Shown piece by piece: positions 27,514 to 35,342 of a stretch of DNA of 43,181 bases. Within the stretch, counting starts at the first letter, position 1. The number at the start of each line of letters is the position of its first letter. The DNA lies in NCBI GenBank assembly GCA_028713655.1, contig JAQTNW010000029.1, positions 1 to 43,181 on the forward strand. Reading direction: 5' to 3'. The position numbers and the translations under genes were made by a program. The notes beneath the pieces were generated by a model. That model ran no database searches. It saw only the letters and a list, made by a program, of their open reading frames with translations, and was not told the DNA's origin. The stretch is from Candidatus Methylacidiphilales bacterium (GTDB taxonomy: Bacteria > Verrucomicrobiota > Verrucomicrobiia > Methylacidiphilales > JAAUTS01).

Positions 27514-27989
27514 AAGGTCCCACCGGCTTTTTTTATCATGGCCGAGGTGGATTTCCCGGGCACCAGTGGGAGGATGCGGATCACCCCGCCGGCTTTTTTG
27601 ATGACAGCCACCTCGTCCCGGTCAAGCTGGTCTTCCGTGTAATCCCCGCCCTTTACATAGATATCAGGCTGGACCAACTCCAAAAAACGCACCGCGCGGG
27701 GTTCTGGAAAAATGACCACGGCATCCACCGGTTTCAAGGCCCCCAACAGCTCGGCGCGGTCCGCTTCGGAGTTAAGAGGGCGGGAAGGGCCTTTGAGGGC
27801 GCGGACAGAATCGTCGCCATTAATCCCCACAATCAGGACATCTCCCAGTTGACGGGCGGCGCACAAATAGCGTAAATGGCCGGTATGAAGCACGTCAAAA
27901 CAGCCGTTGGTCACGACAACCCGGCGGCCGAACCGTTTCTGCTCCTGTCGCCAAAGTGGCAATTGTTCTAAGGAAATGGTAAACTGCAT
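27510..27989 (-). CDS. rfaE2: D-glycero-beta-D-manno-heptose 1-phosphate adenylyltransferase
   Basis: This 159-residue nucleotidyltransferase makes ADP-heptose for LPS inner core. VVVTNGCFDVLHTGHLRYL carries the HxGH motif at residues 35-38, IVGINGDDSVRALKGPSRP follows, and the C-terminal part has the ISTxxx-like PGKSTSAMI. The length matches the stand-alone C-terminal half of HldE, so the kinase half must be encoded elsewhere. Its presence implies an outer membrane with heptose-containing LPS or a similar glycan. Confidence 0.93.
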   Translation of the reverse strand: MQFTISLEQLPLWRQEQKRFGRRVVVTNGCFDVLHTGHLRYLCAARQLGDVLIVGINGDDSVRALKGPSRPLNSEADRAELLGALKPVDAVVIFPEPRAVRFLELVQPDIYVKGGDYTEDQLDRDEVAVIKKAGGVIRILPLVPGKSTSAMIKKAGGTL

Positions 27990-28092
27990 TTTACAAATAA
28001 TCTTGACCCTTAAAACCTAAGCAGCAACATGCGCTTTTGTGCAACCTGAAATTTTAAAAGGAATCGGAATCATATCCGTCTGATTTGCTACT

Positions 28093-29568
28093 ATGCTCGG
28101 GATTCTGTGGTTAATTACATATGGGCTGGTCGTAACGGGGCTCTCGCTTTACGGGATGCACCGGTTCTGGATGATTTTTACCTATTATCGCCATAAAAAG
28201 CACAGCATTAAACCGCTGGGCAAATTGCGCGAGCTGCCCGTCGTCACAATCCAACTCCCGGTCTATAATGAAATCTATGTCGTGGAGCGCTTGATCCGCT
28301 CGGTGGCGGCCATCGGGTATCCGCAGGAAAAACTTGAAATCCAGGTCTTGGACGATTCAACAGACGACACGTCGGATGTGATCCACAAGCTTGTCGAAGA
28401 GTTGTCCCAGCGGGGATTTGACATCAAACACCTGCACCGCAGCAATCGCTTTGGATTCAAGGCCGGCGCGCTGCAAAATGGCCTCCAGACCGCGCGCGGC
28501 GAATTCATCGCCATTTTCGACGCGGATTTTATTCCCCCGGAAAATATTCTCCGCGACACCATCCAGTATTTCAGCGATCCCCAGGTGGGAATGATTCAAA
28601 CCCGCTGGGGGCATATCAACCGCGGGTATAATCTCCTGACGCGGGTGCAGGCTCTCCTCCTGGACGGCCATTTGCTGATCGAACAAACTGCCCGCAACCG
28701 CAGCGGACGATTTTTTAATTTCAACGGCACGGCCGGCGTCTGGCGCAAAACCAGCATTGTGGACGCCGGAGGCTGGCAGCATGACACGCTGACCGAGGAT
28801 TTGGATTTGAGCTACCGCGCACAATTGAAGGGGTGGAAATTTATTTTCGTGCCCGATGTGGTGACTCCCGCCGAACTGCCGGTCGATATGAACTCCTTCA
28901 AAGCGCAGCAGCACCGCTGGGCCAAGGGCGCCATCCAGACCTGCCGCAAATTACTGCCTGAAATCTGCCGGAGCAAACTGCCTTTTAAAACCAAACTGGA
29001 AGCCATTTTTCATCTGACATCCAACTTCGCCTACCTGTTACTGGCGGCTCTTGCCGTGCTGGTCCAGCCGGACCCCGCTTATTCGGGATTCCATTGGAAG
29101 TCCGTGCTGGCCGTTGATGTGCCGATTTTCTGCATGGCGTCGCTCTCCATTTTTGTCTTTTATGGCGCGGTTTTGATCGAACTGAAAAAACAATGGTACA
29201 AGATCCCGTTCTACATCCCCATGCTGATTGCCACCGGGATCGGGCTTTGCCTCAACAATGCACGGGCTGTGCTCGAGGCCTTGTTCAACCGCCAGTCCGA
29301 ATTCACCCGCACACCCAAGTACGGGATCCGCACCGGAGTCGAAACCTGGTTTGGAAAACGCTATATCGCGGGAAAATCATTCCTCCCACTGCTGGAGCTC
29401 ACCTTGTCCGCCTATTACGGCTATTTTATCTGGTTTGCCATCCGGCACCAACTTTGGGTTTCCCTCCCCTTTTTCTGGCTGTTTTTCCTCGGTTTCGGCT
29501 ATGCTGGCCTCCTCTCATTGGCTCAATCCCTTCCGTTTTCACTTTCCTCCCTGAAAGTGAAGGTGTAA
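28093..29568 (+). CDS. cellulose-synthase-like family 2 glycosyltransferase
   Basis: This 491-residue membrane protein has one N-terminal membrane segment (2-20), a cytosolic GT2 catalytic domain and about four C-terminal membrane segments. Processive-type motifs are DDSTDD (87-92), DADF (143-146), TEDLD (234-238) and QQHRW (272-276). Such enzymes build and extrude beta-linked polysaccharides or glycosylate lipids. No PilZ domain or other polysaccharide genes are adjacent, so the product is unknown. A 103-base gap separates it from the divergent rfaE2. Confidence 0.9.
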   Translation: MLGILWLITYGLVVTGLSLYGMHRFWMIFTYYRHKKHSIKPLGKLRELPVVTIQLPVYNEIYVVERLIRSVAAIGYPQEKLEIQVLDDSTDDTSDVIHKLVEELSQRGFDIKHLHRSNRFGFKAGALQNGLQTARGEFIAIFDADFIPPENILRDTIQYFSDPQVGMIQTRWGHINRGYNLLTRVQALLLDGHLLIEQTARNRSGRFFNFNGTAGVWRKTSIVDAGGWQHDTLTEDLDLSYRAQLKGWKFIFVPDVVTPAELPVDMNSFKAQQHRWAKGAIQTCRKLLPEICRSKLPFKTKLEAIFHLTSNFAYLLLAALAVLVQPDPAYSGFHWKSVLAVDVPIFCMASLSIFVFYGAVLIELKKQWYKIPFYIPMLIATGIGLCLNNARAVLEALFNRQSEFTRTPKYGIRTGVETWFGKRYIAGKSFLPLLELTLSAYYGYFIWFAIRHQLWVSLPFFWLFFLGFGYAGLLSLAQSLPFSLSSLKVKV

Positions 29569-29577
29569 GTAATCCCA

Positions 29578-29850
29578 ATGGAATTTGACTGGAGCATCTT
29601 CACTCCAACGGGCACTCATCCAGATGAAGTGGCTGAAAGCTTTGAAGACCCCTTTTCCCTGAGACTAATGCCGGACGCCGGGGCGATTGCAGACCAGTCC
29701 CGTTTTTTTTGTCTGGGAATGAGTTTGCGGAAAAAAGCCCTGTTTTCCGTGTATAGTTCGGACGGCAAACAAATCCGCATCCTGGCCTCCCGTGAAATGA
29801 CGGAAGAGGAATTGTTTTTCTACAATCGCAAAACCCGGGAGTCGTTATGA
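29578..29850 (+). CDS. brnT: BrnT-family toxin
   Basis: This 90-residue protein fits the small RelE-fold BrnT ribonuclease family: MEFDWSIF at the start, a VAESFEDPFSLRL block, SRFFCLGMSLRKKALFSVYS, and IRILASREMTEEELFFY at the end, the usual IRIISAR(K/R)AT region. The N-terminal KxxxNxxKHGV motif of many members is replaced (TPTGTHPDEV), so it is a diverged member. It overlaps the antitoxin gene by 4 bases and follows the glycosyltransferase by 9. Confidence 0.8.
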   Translation: MEFDWSIFTPTGTHPDEVAESFEDPFSLRLMPDAGAIADQSRFFCLGMSLRKKALFSVYSSDGKQIRILASREMTEEELFFYNRKTRESL

Positions 29851-30128
29851 CGCTCAAAATCGTCTCCCACTGGGATGAAGTCCCGCACTTTGCCTCCCCG
29901 CAGGAGGAGGCTGATTTCTGGCAGGCGCACCAGTTGGACGGCCGTTTGATGCAGGCCGCCTGTTTCAAGCCGGATAACACCGAATCGACCACCATCACGC
30001 TGCGCATGGATCCGCGCATGCTTGCAAGGCTCAAGCGGCTTGCCAATCAACGGTATTTGAATTACCAGAGCATGTTGAAACAATGGGTGGCCGAACGGCT
30101 CGAAAAGGAAATGGAAGGGCGCTCCTGA
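29847..30128 (+). CDS. brnA: BrnA/CopG-family antitoxin
   Basis: This 93-residue antitoxin starts with the SHWDEVPHFASPQEEADFWQAH box seen in BrnA-like proteins and ends with a ribbon-helix-helix DNA-binding region (TTITLRMDPRMLARLKRLANQRYLNYQSMLKQWVAERLEKE). Toxin-first order with an ATGA overlap is usual for brnTA. It should repress its own promoter, which would lie inside or just after the glycosyltransferase gene. Confidence 0.85.
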   Translation: MTLKIVSHWDEVPHFASPQEEADFWQAHQLDGRLMQAACFKPDNTESTTITLRMDPRMLARLKRLANQRYLNYQSMLKQWVAERLEKEMEGRS

Positions 30129-30148
30129 CACTCACAAATACAATGTTC

Positions 30149-30174
30149 ACCGCAGAGTCGCAGAGGACGCAGAG
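30149..30174 (+). repeat. CGCAGAG-type periodic repeat
   Basis: CCGCAGAGTCGCAGAGGACG followed by CAGAG gives three CGCAGAG units about 9-10 bases apart, then a run of T. It lies 20 bases after brnA and belongs to the same general class as the ACGGAT-type arrays. Confidence 0.65.
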
Positions 30175-30266
30175 TTTTTTTGAATTTATATCCTCCCTAG
30201 ATCTATTTTCCGCACAAGATCGCATGTGCACTTCATGGGACACGAGCCCCCGTATTTGTTTTTCCC

Positions 30267-30350
30267 ATCCCGTGAATCCTGTTCATCCTGTCAAAATGTG
30301 TTTTGTGCTGCCTTTCCATCTGTGTTTATCCGTGCCATCCGTGGTTCAAA
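30267..30350 (-). repeat. ACGGAT-type 10-bp-period repeat, long reverse array
   Basis: Successive units read ATCCCGTGAATCCTGTTCATC then CTGTC, and CCATCTGTGTTTATCCGTGC then CATCCGTGGTTC. It is the reverse-complement orientation of 12038-12068. The 298-base gap 30129-30426 holds this, the CGCAGAG repeat and no supported gene. Confidence 0.7.
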
Positions 30351-30426
30351 TGTTTTGCTTTGCGTTAATGCTCGTATGCCCCCGCTTTGCGGTTTACAAA
30401 CCCCAAAATCGGAATAGATTTAAATT

Positions 30427-31005
30427 ATGAGCATTGCATTAAAGTTCCCCCATTTCCGCCGGGGTTTCACGCTGATTGAGCTTCTGGTCGTCATCACGAT
30501 CATCGGCATCCTGGCAGGTCTGGCATTTCCGGCCATCCAAGGCGCACTGAATGCCGCCAAAAAGACCCAGGCGTCCAACATGGTCAACCAATTACGCACC
30601 GCCATGACCAGCTACCAGACCGAATACGGTACCTGGCCCAGCACGATCACCGACGAAAACCCTTTTGACCCGGGAATCAAACTCTACAAAATGCTCATCG
30701 GCCAGGATAGCCCGGTTGGCACCAATCCGCGGCAAATTGTCTTCATGGAATTCAATCTGAAGGATTTAAGGGCATCATCCAGCGCTACAGCGCCTCCGTC
30801 GGATGCCTCGACTGCCACCACCTTTGTTGATCCCTGGAACCAGGCCTACCAGATGGAACTGGACACCAATTACGATAATCAACTGGCCATGCCTGGAGGA
30901 ACTGGAGGAACCATTAACGCCGCGATAGCCGTGTGGTCCACCGGTCTTCCGGTAAATGGCGCCGCCAATACCGATACCACAAAATTCCTAAGCAGTTGGA
31001 AATAA
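30427..31005 (+). CDS. type II secretion/PVC-type pseudopilin, first
   Basis: This 192-residue protein carries the prepilin motif RRGFTLIELLVVITIIGILAGLAFPA, where cleavage follows RRG and leaves an N-terminal Phe with Glu5. The helix continues to about residue 60, followed by a GspG-like globular part (TAMTSYQTEYGTWPSTITDENPFDPGIKLYKML...DPWNQAYQMELDTNYDN). In PVC bacteria many such proteins occur outside secretion operons and their roles are mostly unknown. The stop TAA shares its last A with the next start. Confidence 0.88.
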   Translation: MSIALKFPHFRRGFTLIELLVVITIIGILAGLAFPAIQGALNAAKKTQASNMVNQLRTAMTSYQTEYGTWPSTITDENPFDPGIKLYKMLIGQDSPVGTNPRQIVFMEFNLKDLRASSSATAPPSDASTATTFVDPWNQAYQMELDTNYDNQLAMPGGTGGTINAAIAVWSTGLPVNGAANTDTTKFLSSWK

Positions 31006-31673
31006 TGTCGATGAAGACAGGACGCTTTGCTTTTACTTTGATTGAGCTGCTGGTGGTGATCACGATCATTGCCATTTTAAGCGGGCTCGTCCTCGGCGTG
31101 GCGGGTAACGTCAATAGAAAAGCCGGCACCAGTCGCGCCAAGGCCGAAATCATGGCCATCGACCTGGCTTTGGAACGCTATAAAACCGACAATGGAGATT
31201 ATCCTTCAACCAGCTTCATTACCATCAGCAATGGCATTTATACAGGCAACCCAAGCGCATATATTGGAACAAGCCCCACTCTGGGAGCAAGCACACCCGG
31301 AGGCTCGGGGGGATGCCTTCTCTTTACCTACCTGATGGGACGATCCAGTTTTCAAACGTCTTCCACCAGTCAGACATCTGTAACTTCCGGTTATACACAG
31401 TACATGGAACTGAAGTCGAACCAAGTCGGTGCTCCTATGGGCAGTTCCTACATTCAGGACCCCTTCGGGTATGCCTACGGTTATTTTTACAAATATGACG
31501 CTGCTATACCGGGTGATTCAAATGCTTCGGACAAATCCCTCTTCAATTCAGTTCAACCCGATGTCTGGAGCACCGCCGGGCAAACCGCCACAGCTTCCAG
31601 TACCGTCGCCAGCGGCACCGCCACAACTTACGCGGTCTATCTGAATTGGGTGAAAAATTGGGGCTCCCAGTGA
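31005..31673 (+). CDS. type II secretion/PVC-type pseudopilin, second
   Basis: This 222-residue protein starts MSMKTGRFAFTLIELLVVIT, a prepilin leader cleaved after an Ala or Gly-like position (here RFA before FTLIE, where most have G). GspG-like RAKAEIMAIDLALERYKTDNGDYPS follows, and then a Ser/Thr/Gly-rich variable part. The unusual Ala at the cleavage point could slow processing. It is translationally coupled to the first pseudopilin, and its stop codon lies inside a perfect palindrome. Confidence 0.88.
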   Translation: MSMKTGRFAFTLIELLVVITIIAILSGLVLGVAGNVNRKAGTSRAKAEIMAIDLALERYKTDNGDYPSTSFITISNGIYTGNPSAYIGTSPTLGASTPGGSGGCLLFTYLMGRSSFQTSSTSQTSVTSGYTQYMELKSNQVGAPMGSSYIQDPFGYAYGYFYKYDAAIPGDSNASDKSLFNSVQPDVWSTAGQTATASSTVASGTATTYAVYLNWVKNWGSQ

Positions 31674-31703
31674 ATATTTTCACCCATGGGTGAAAATATT
31701 CAC
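31670..31703. promoter_or_regulatory. perfect 34-bp palindrome
   Basis: GTGAATATTTTCACCCA is followed at once by its exact reverse complement TGGGTGAAAATATTCAC, with the dyad axis between 31686 and 31687. It includes the stop codon of the second pseudopilin (31671-31673). No spacer makes it a cruciform-type or protein-binding site as readily as an RNA hairpin. Confidence 0.85.
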
Positions 31704-31706
31704 ATG

Positions 31707-31733
31707 CTTCGGCGCGAAACCACGCCGAAGTTT
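31707..31733 (+). terminator. hairpin CTTCGGCG/CGCCGAAG with short T tail
   Basis: A perfect 8-bp stem with loop CGAAACCA is followed by TTT. It starts 4 bases after the palindrome, so transcripts of the pseudopilin pair would end in two consecutive hairpins. Confidence 0.55.
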
Positions 31734-31893
31734 CCCGGCACACCTTCATCCGCAGATTGAACAGATTCACGCAGGTTTTCAGAACTAAAACCTTCTGTTC
31801 CATTTTTACTCTTCCTGCTCGCGACACAGGTCGGAGTTAGCGGCCAATCTTCTACCGGTTTCAGGTTTTTAGTTTCAAGTCTCAGATTTTGGC

Positions 31894-31933
31894 GTTCCTT
31901 ATCCGTATTTATCCGTGTCCATCTGTGGTTCTA
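31894..31933 (-). repeat. ACGGAT-type 10-bp-period repeat, reverse orientation
   Basis: It reads CTTATCCGTATTTATCCGTG followed by TCCATCTGTGGTTC. The units are those of 12229-12284 and 30267-30350. It lies 13 bases from the end of the convergent aminotransferase gene. Confidence 0.7.
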
Positions 31934-31945
31934 TCGAATCTATTT

Positions 31946-33136
31946 TTATATTTCCAGTAACTCAGCCAGAATCCGGATCCCTTTTTCCAAATCCGATTCC
32001 TCCGCCCGCGCGCAATTCAAACGCAGGCAGCCCCGCCGCGCAGGCGATGTCAGAAAAACCTCGCCCCGCGCAAAACTCACACCCCGGGATTTTGCACGCT
32101 CGGACCATGCGGCCGAATCCAGTTTGTACGGCAACTCCACCCAGAGCAAAAATCCACCCTGCGGATCCGAGACTTTCGTGCCCGCTGGAAAATGTTGCAA
32201 CACGGCACGGCGCACTGATTCCCGGCGGCGGCGGCATTGGGCGTGAAGTTTTGCCAGGTGCCGCTCCAACCCGCCCCGCTGAAGAAATGCGCACAGGGTT
32301 GCCTCTGCAACAACGGAGCTATGCAGGTCGGAATTGCATTTCAGGCGCGCCACGCGCTCAAACCATTTTCCGGGAAGCATGCAGCCCACGCGAAGCCCGG
32401 GGGAAACCGACTTGCAAAAACTGCTCACATAAATCACATGGGAGCCGTCGTCATAGGCCCTGACCGGATTCGGCGCCCCGCCGTCGCACAGTTCCCCATA
32501 AATGTCGTCTTCAATCACCACGATCCCCAGTTCCCCGCACAGGCGGGCCAGATCCTTGCGCTTAACAGGCGAAAGGGTCGCCCCGCTTGGATTGGAAAGC
32601 GAGGAACAGACCACCAGGCACTTCGGACGGTGCTTTTTCAGCAACAGCGCCGCCACGTCAAGAAGCAGGCCTGAGTTCATATCGACCGGCAACGGCAGCA
32701 CCCGGGCCCCCGTCGCGTAAATTTGCTCCAGCATGTTGTAATACCCGGGGCTTTCACAGGCCACAAGGTCGCCCGGCCCGGTCAGAGTGGAAATGGCCAG
32801 GTGCAACGCCTGGGTGCAACCCGTTGTCAACAGCACATCTTCAGGCCCGGCCCGGACGCCGCGTTTCACCAGATTTCGCGCGATCTGACCCCTCAATCCG
32901 GCGTGGCCCTCCGGCCTTTGATACGCCCACATCTCGCGCCCCTCAAGCGCCGTGGCGGAACGAAAAGCCTGCTTCAACTCCTCCACAGGCAAAAGGGAGG
33001 GGGACGGCACACCCGCAGCCAGATTGATCAACCCCGGCTTTTCGACCTGCCGCATGAATTCCAATAAACCGGTTGGCGGGCCGTATCGTACCGGCCTGCC
33101 TGTGGCGCATAATCCGGTTTTTTCAGACAATTTCAT
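31946..33136 (-). CDS. PLP-dependent class I/II aminotransferase (MocR-domain type)
   Basis: This 396-residue fold-type I enzyme has Asn182 (LSNPSG), Asp210 and Tyr213 (VVIEDDIYGEL), Schiff-base Lys242 (SSFCKSVSPGLRVG) and a carboxylate-binding Arg near 377 (GCLRLNCA). FAYQRPEG-like MWAYQRPEGHAGLRGQIA and the KSVSPGLR box match the aminotransferase half of MocR regulators and LysN/2-aminoadipate-type transaminases. No GntR DNA-binding domain is present, so it should be a plain enzyme. The substrate is unknown. gcvT is divergent, 109 bases away. Confidence 0.85.
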   Translation of the reverse strand: MKLSEKTGLCATGRPVRYGPPTGLLEFMRQVEKPGLINLAAGVPSPSLLPVEELKQAFRSATALEGREMWAYQRPEGHAGLRGQIARNLVKRGVRAGPEDVLLTTGCTQALHLAISTLTGPGDLVACESPGYYNMLEQIYATGARVLPLPVDMNSGLLLDVAALLLKKHRPKCLVVCSSLSNPSGATLSPVKRKDLARLCGELGIVVIEDDIYGELCDGGAPNPVRAYDDGSHVIYVSSFCKSVSPGLRVGCMLPGKWFERVARLKCNSDLHSSVVAEATLCAFLQRGGLERHLAKLHAQCRRRRESVRRAVLQHFPAGTKVSDPQGGFLLWVELPYKLDSAAWSERAKSRGVSFARGEVFLTSPARRGCLRLNCARAEESDLEKGIRILAELLEI

Positions 33137-33245
33137 TCATTCCTTGTTCTGCTTTTTTTACTCATGTCAAGTGTGAGATCTCCAGCCGAAAACTTCAACT
33201 CCAACTGCGTTGACATCCGGCGTATCGTCTCCATACCATTTCCTA

Positions 33246-34352
33246 ATGTCTGAGACCACAAATCTCCTTCGAACCCCACTCGCAGACGTGCATCAGGAAC
33301 TCGGCGCCAAAATGGTGGAGTTTGGAGGATGGCTCATGCCCGTCCACTACACGAGCATCCTCCAGGAACATAAGGCCATCCGCAGCACTGCCGGACTGTT
33401 CGATATCTCACACATGGGCGAACTTGTCGTCAAAGGAACCGGTTCGGAGGCCTGGGTCAATTCCCTCTTCTGCAACGACATCCGCAAGATTTCCCCAGGC
33501 TGGGGCCAATACACCCTCCTTCTCAATGAAAGCGGCGGCACAGTCGATGACTTGATTATCTATCGCCTGGCCGACCAGGAATTTCTGCTCGTCGTCAATG
33601 CCTCCCAGATCGAGAAGGATTTCAAGTGGCTGGAACGCCGCCTCGGCCCCAATGTTACCATTGAAAACCAAAGCGAGGAATTTGCGGCTATTGCCCTCCA
33701 AGGCCCCAAATCGGAGGGCGTCTTCCGCAAACTATTCGACTCGGAAAAACGCCCTCTCAAACGAAACCAATTCATCGAAACACCTTACAAGGGGAAGAGT
33801 GTTCTTGTCGCCCGCACAGGATACACGGGGGAGGACGGTTTTGAAATATTCCTGTCGCCCGAACTCGCCACTCCCCTCTGGAAGGATCTTCTAAAGCACG
33901 GGGAGCTTGTCTCATGCGTCTCTGCCGGACTGGGCTGCCGCGACACCCTCCGCCTCGAAGCCTGCTACCCGCTCTATGGCCATGAACTGTCCCAGTCCAT
34001 CTCGCCGCTGGAAGCCGGGCTGGACCACTTTGTTTCATTCGACAAACCGGAAAAATTTGTCGGCAACGAACCCCTTCGTGAGCAAAAGGAAAGCGGCATC
34101 ACCCGCTCCGTGGCCGCGTTTGAAATCACCGGGCCTGGAGCGCCTCCGCGCGCGCAATATCCGGTTTTTGCAAAAAACAACCAGATCGGTGAGGTGACCA
34201 GCGGCAGCCACTCCCCCACCCTGAACAAAGGCATCGGCCTCGCTCTGATCGCCAGGGATTTCGCCAAGCCCGGTACCGAGATTGAAATCGAAGTGCGCGG
34301 CAAACGCCAGCCGGCCCGCGTCGTGAAAAAACCCTTTTACTCCAATTTATGA
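33246..34352 (+). CDS. gcvT: glycine cleavage T protein (aminomethyltransferase)
   Basis: This 368-residue enzyme takes the aminomethyl group from lipoyl-H protein to tetrahydrofolate. GAKMVEFGGWLMPVHYTSILQEHKAIRSTAGLFDISHMGE is the diagnostic N-terminus; RTGYTGEDGFEIF and LGCRDTLRLEACYPLYGHEL hold the folate-site Asp and Glu regions. ATG 33246 is the family start; the in-frame start at 33210 lacks support. It overlaps gcvH by 4 bases. No gcvP gene is in the window. Confidence 0.96.
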   Translation: MSETTNLLRTPLADVHQELGAKMVEFGGWLMPVHYTSILQEHKAIRSTAGLFDISHMGELVVKGTGSEAWVNSLFCNDIRKISPGWGQYTLLLNESGGTVDDLIIYRLADQEFLLVVNASQIEKDFKWLERRLGPNVTIENQSEEFAAIALQGPKSEGVFRKLFDSEKRPLKRNQFIETPYKGKSVLVARTGYTGEDGFEIFLSPELATPLWKDLLKHGELVSCVSAGLGCRDTLRLEACYPLYGHELSQSISPLEAGLDHFVSFDKPEKFVGNEPLREQKESGITRSVAAFEITGPGAPPRAQYPVFAKNNQIGEVTSGSHSPTLNKGIGLALIARDFAKPGTEIEIEVRGKRQPARVVKKPFYSNL

Positions 34353-34729
34353 GCAATATCCCCAATAACTTGAAATACACCGACACCCACGAATGGGTAC
34401 TGGCCGAAAACGGCATTGCAACCGTCGGGATCACCGACCATGCGCAATCCGAGCTGAGCGATGTGGTCTATGTCGAACTGCCGGCCGTCGGCAAGGCCTT
34501 CAAAGCAAAGGAGACCGTCGCCGTGGTCGAAAGCGTAAAAGCCGCTTCCGACATTTATGCGCCGGTTTCCGGAACCGTGACCGAGGTGAATAAAAACCTC
34601 TCGAATGATCCCGGTCTGGTCAATCGCTCGCCCTATGAGCAGGCCTGGATGTTCAAGCTCAAGCTGTCAGATGCCGGGGAACTCAACAGCCTCAGGGACG
34701 CAGGGGCTTACAAGTCCAAAATCGGATAA
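34349..34729 (+). CDS. gcvH: glycine cleavage H protein
   Basis: This 126-residue lipoyl carrier has its lipoylation site at Lys64 within VAVVESVKAASDIYAPVSG. The front end YTDTHEWVLAENGIATVGITDHAQSELSDVVYVELPAVG is typical. It shuttles the aminomethyl intermediate between P, T and L proteins. The stop is followed 10 bases later by the metallo-beta-lactamase-fold gene, which therefore seems to belong to the operon. Confidence 0.96.
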   Translation: MSNIPNNLKYTDTHEWVLAENGIATVGITDHAQSELSDVVYVELPAVGKAFKAKETVAVVESVKAASDIYAPVSGTVTEVNKNLSNDPGLVNRSPYEQAWMFKLKLSDAGELNSLRDAGAYKSKIG

Positions 34730-34739
34730 CCCGCGCGCC

Positions 34740-35342
34740 ATGCCGGAAATCAGCCTAACACGAATCGACCCCACGCTGCTTGAATGGTCCGCGTTCGATC
34801 CCCAGGTCAAAACCCTCCTCACCTCGCATGCCATCTGCAATGCCGGAAAAGTGGTGTTGATCGACCCTATTCTGCCGGACGCCGCCGTCATGGCCGCCAT
34901 TTCCGAAATGGGCATGCCGTGCGGCATCTTCCTGACAAACGGCAACCATGAACGCGCCAGCAAAAAGTTAAGCAAGCTGCTGAACATCCCCGTGGCGTCG
35001 CCCGCTTTCGCCGTGAAGGAATTTTCCTTCAAGCCCGACATCATCCTCGACGGCCTCACCCAGATTTACGGATTCAAACCCATCGCAATCCCGGGCGCCG
35101 CCCTTGGCGAACACGCTCTCTATTGCCCGAAAACCCAGACACTTTGTATCGGCGATGCTCTGATCAACTTCCCCTCCACCGGTTTGGCCATCCTGCCGGA
35201 TAAATACTGCCTCGACCCCGCTTTGCTGAAAAAATCACTGCGCCCCCTCACCCTGCTCAAAATTCAAACCCTGATTTTTTCCCACGGCAGCCCGATGCAC
35301 CATCCCATGCCCGCCTTGAAGAAACTGATTGGGGCATCATGA
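34740..35342 (+). CDS. diverged metallo-beta-lactamase-fold protein
   Basis: This 200-residue protein keeps the fold pattern but not the usual metal ligands. The first ligand motif HxHxDH appears as NGNHER (residues 67-72), so both His and the Asp-His pair are replaced. IGDALI (Asp139) and FSHGSP (His182) sit at the third and fourth ligand positions. Either another metal set is used or the protein is no longer a hydrolase. It overlaps the next gene by 4 bases and follows gcvH closely, suggesting a role tied to glycine cleavage or one-carbon units, but no function is known. Confidence 0.65.
   Translation: MPEISLTRIDPTLLEWSAFDPQVKTLLTSHAICNAGKVVLIDPILPDAAVMAAISEMGMPCGIFLTNGNHERASKKLSKLLNIPVASPAFAVKEFSFKPDIILDGLTQIYGFKPIAIPGAALGEHALYCPKTQTLCIGDALINFPSTGLAILPDKYCLDPALLKKSLRPLTLLKIQTLIFSHGSPMHHPMPALKKLIGAS

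Noticed and set aside
33137-33245. Glycine riboswitch ahead of gcvT
   Set aside because: The gap is only 109 bases and I could not trace the conserved glycine aptamer pairing in it.
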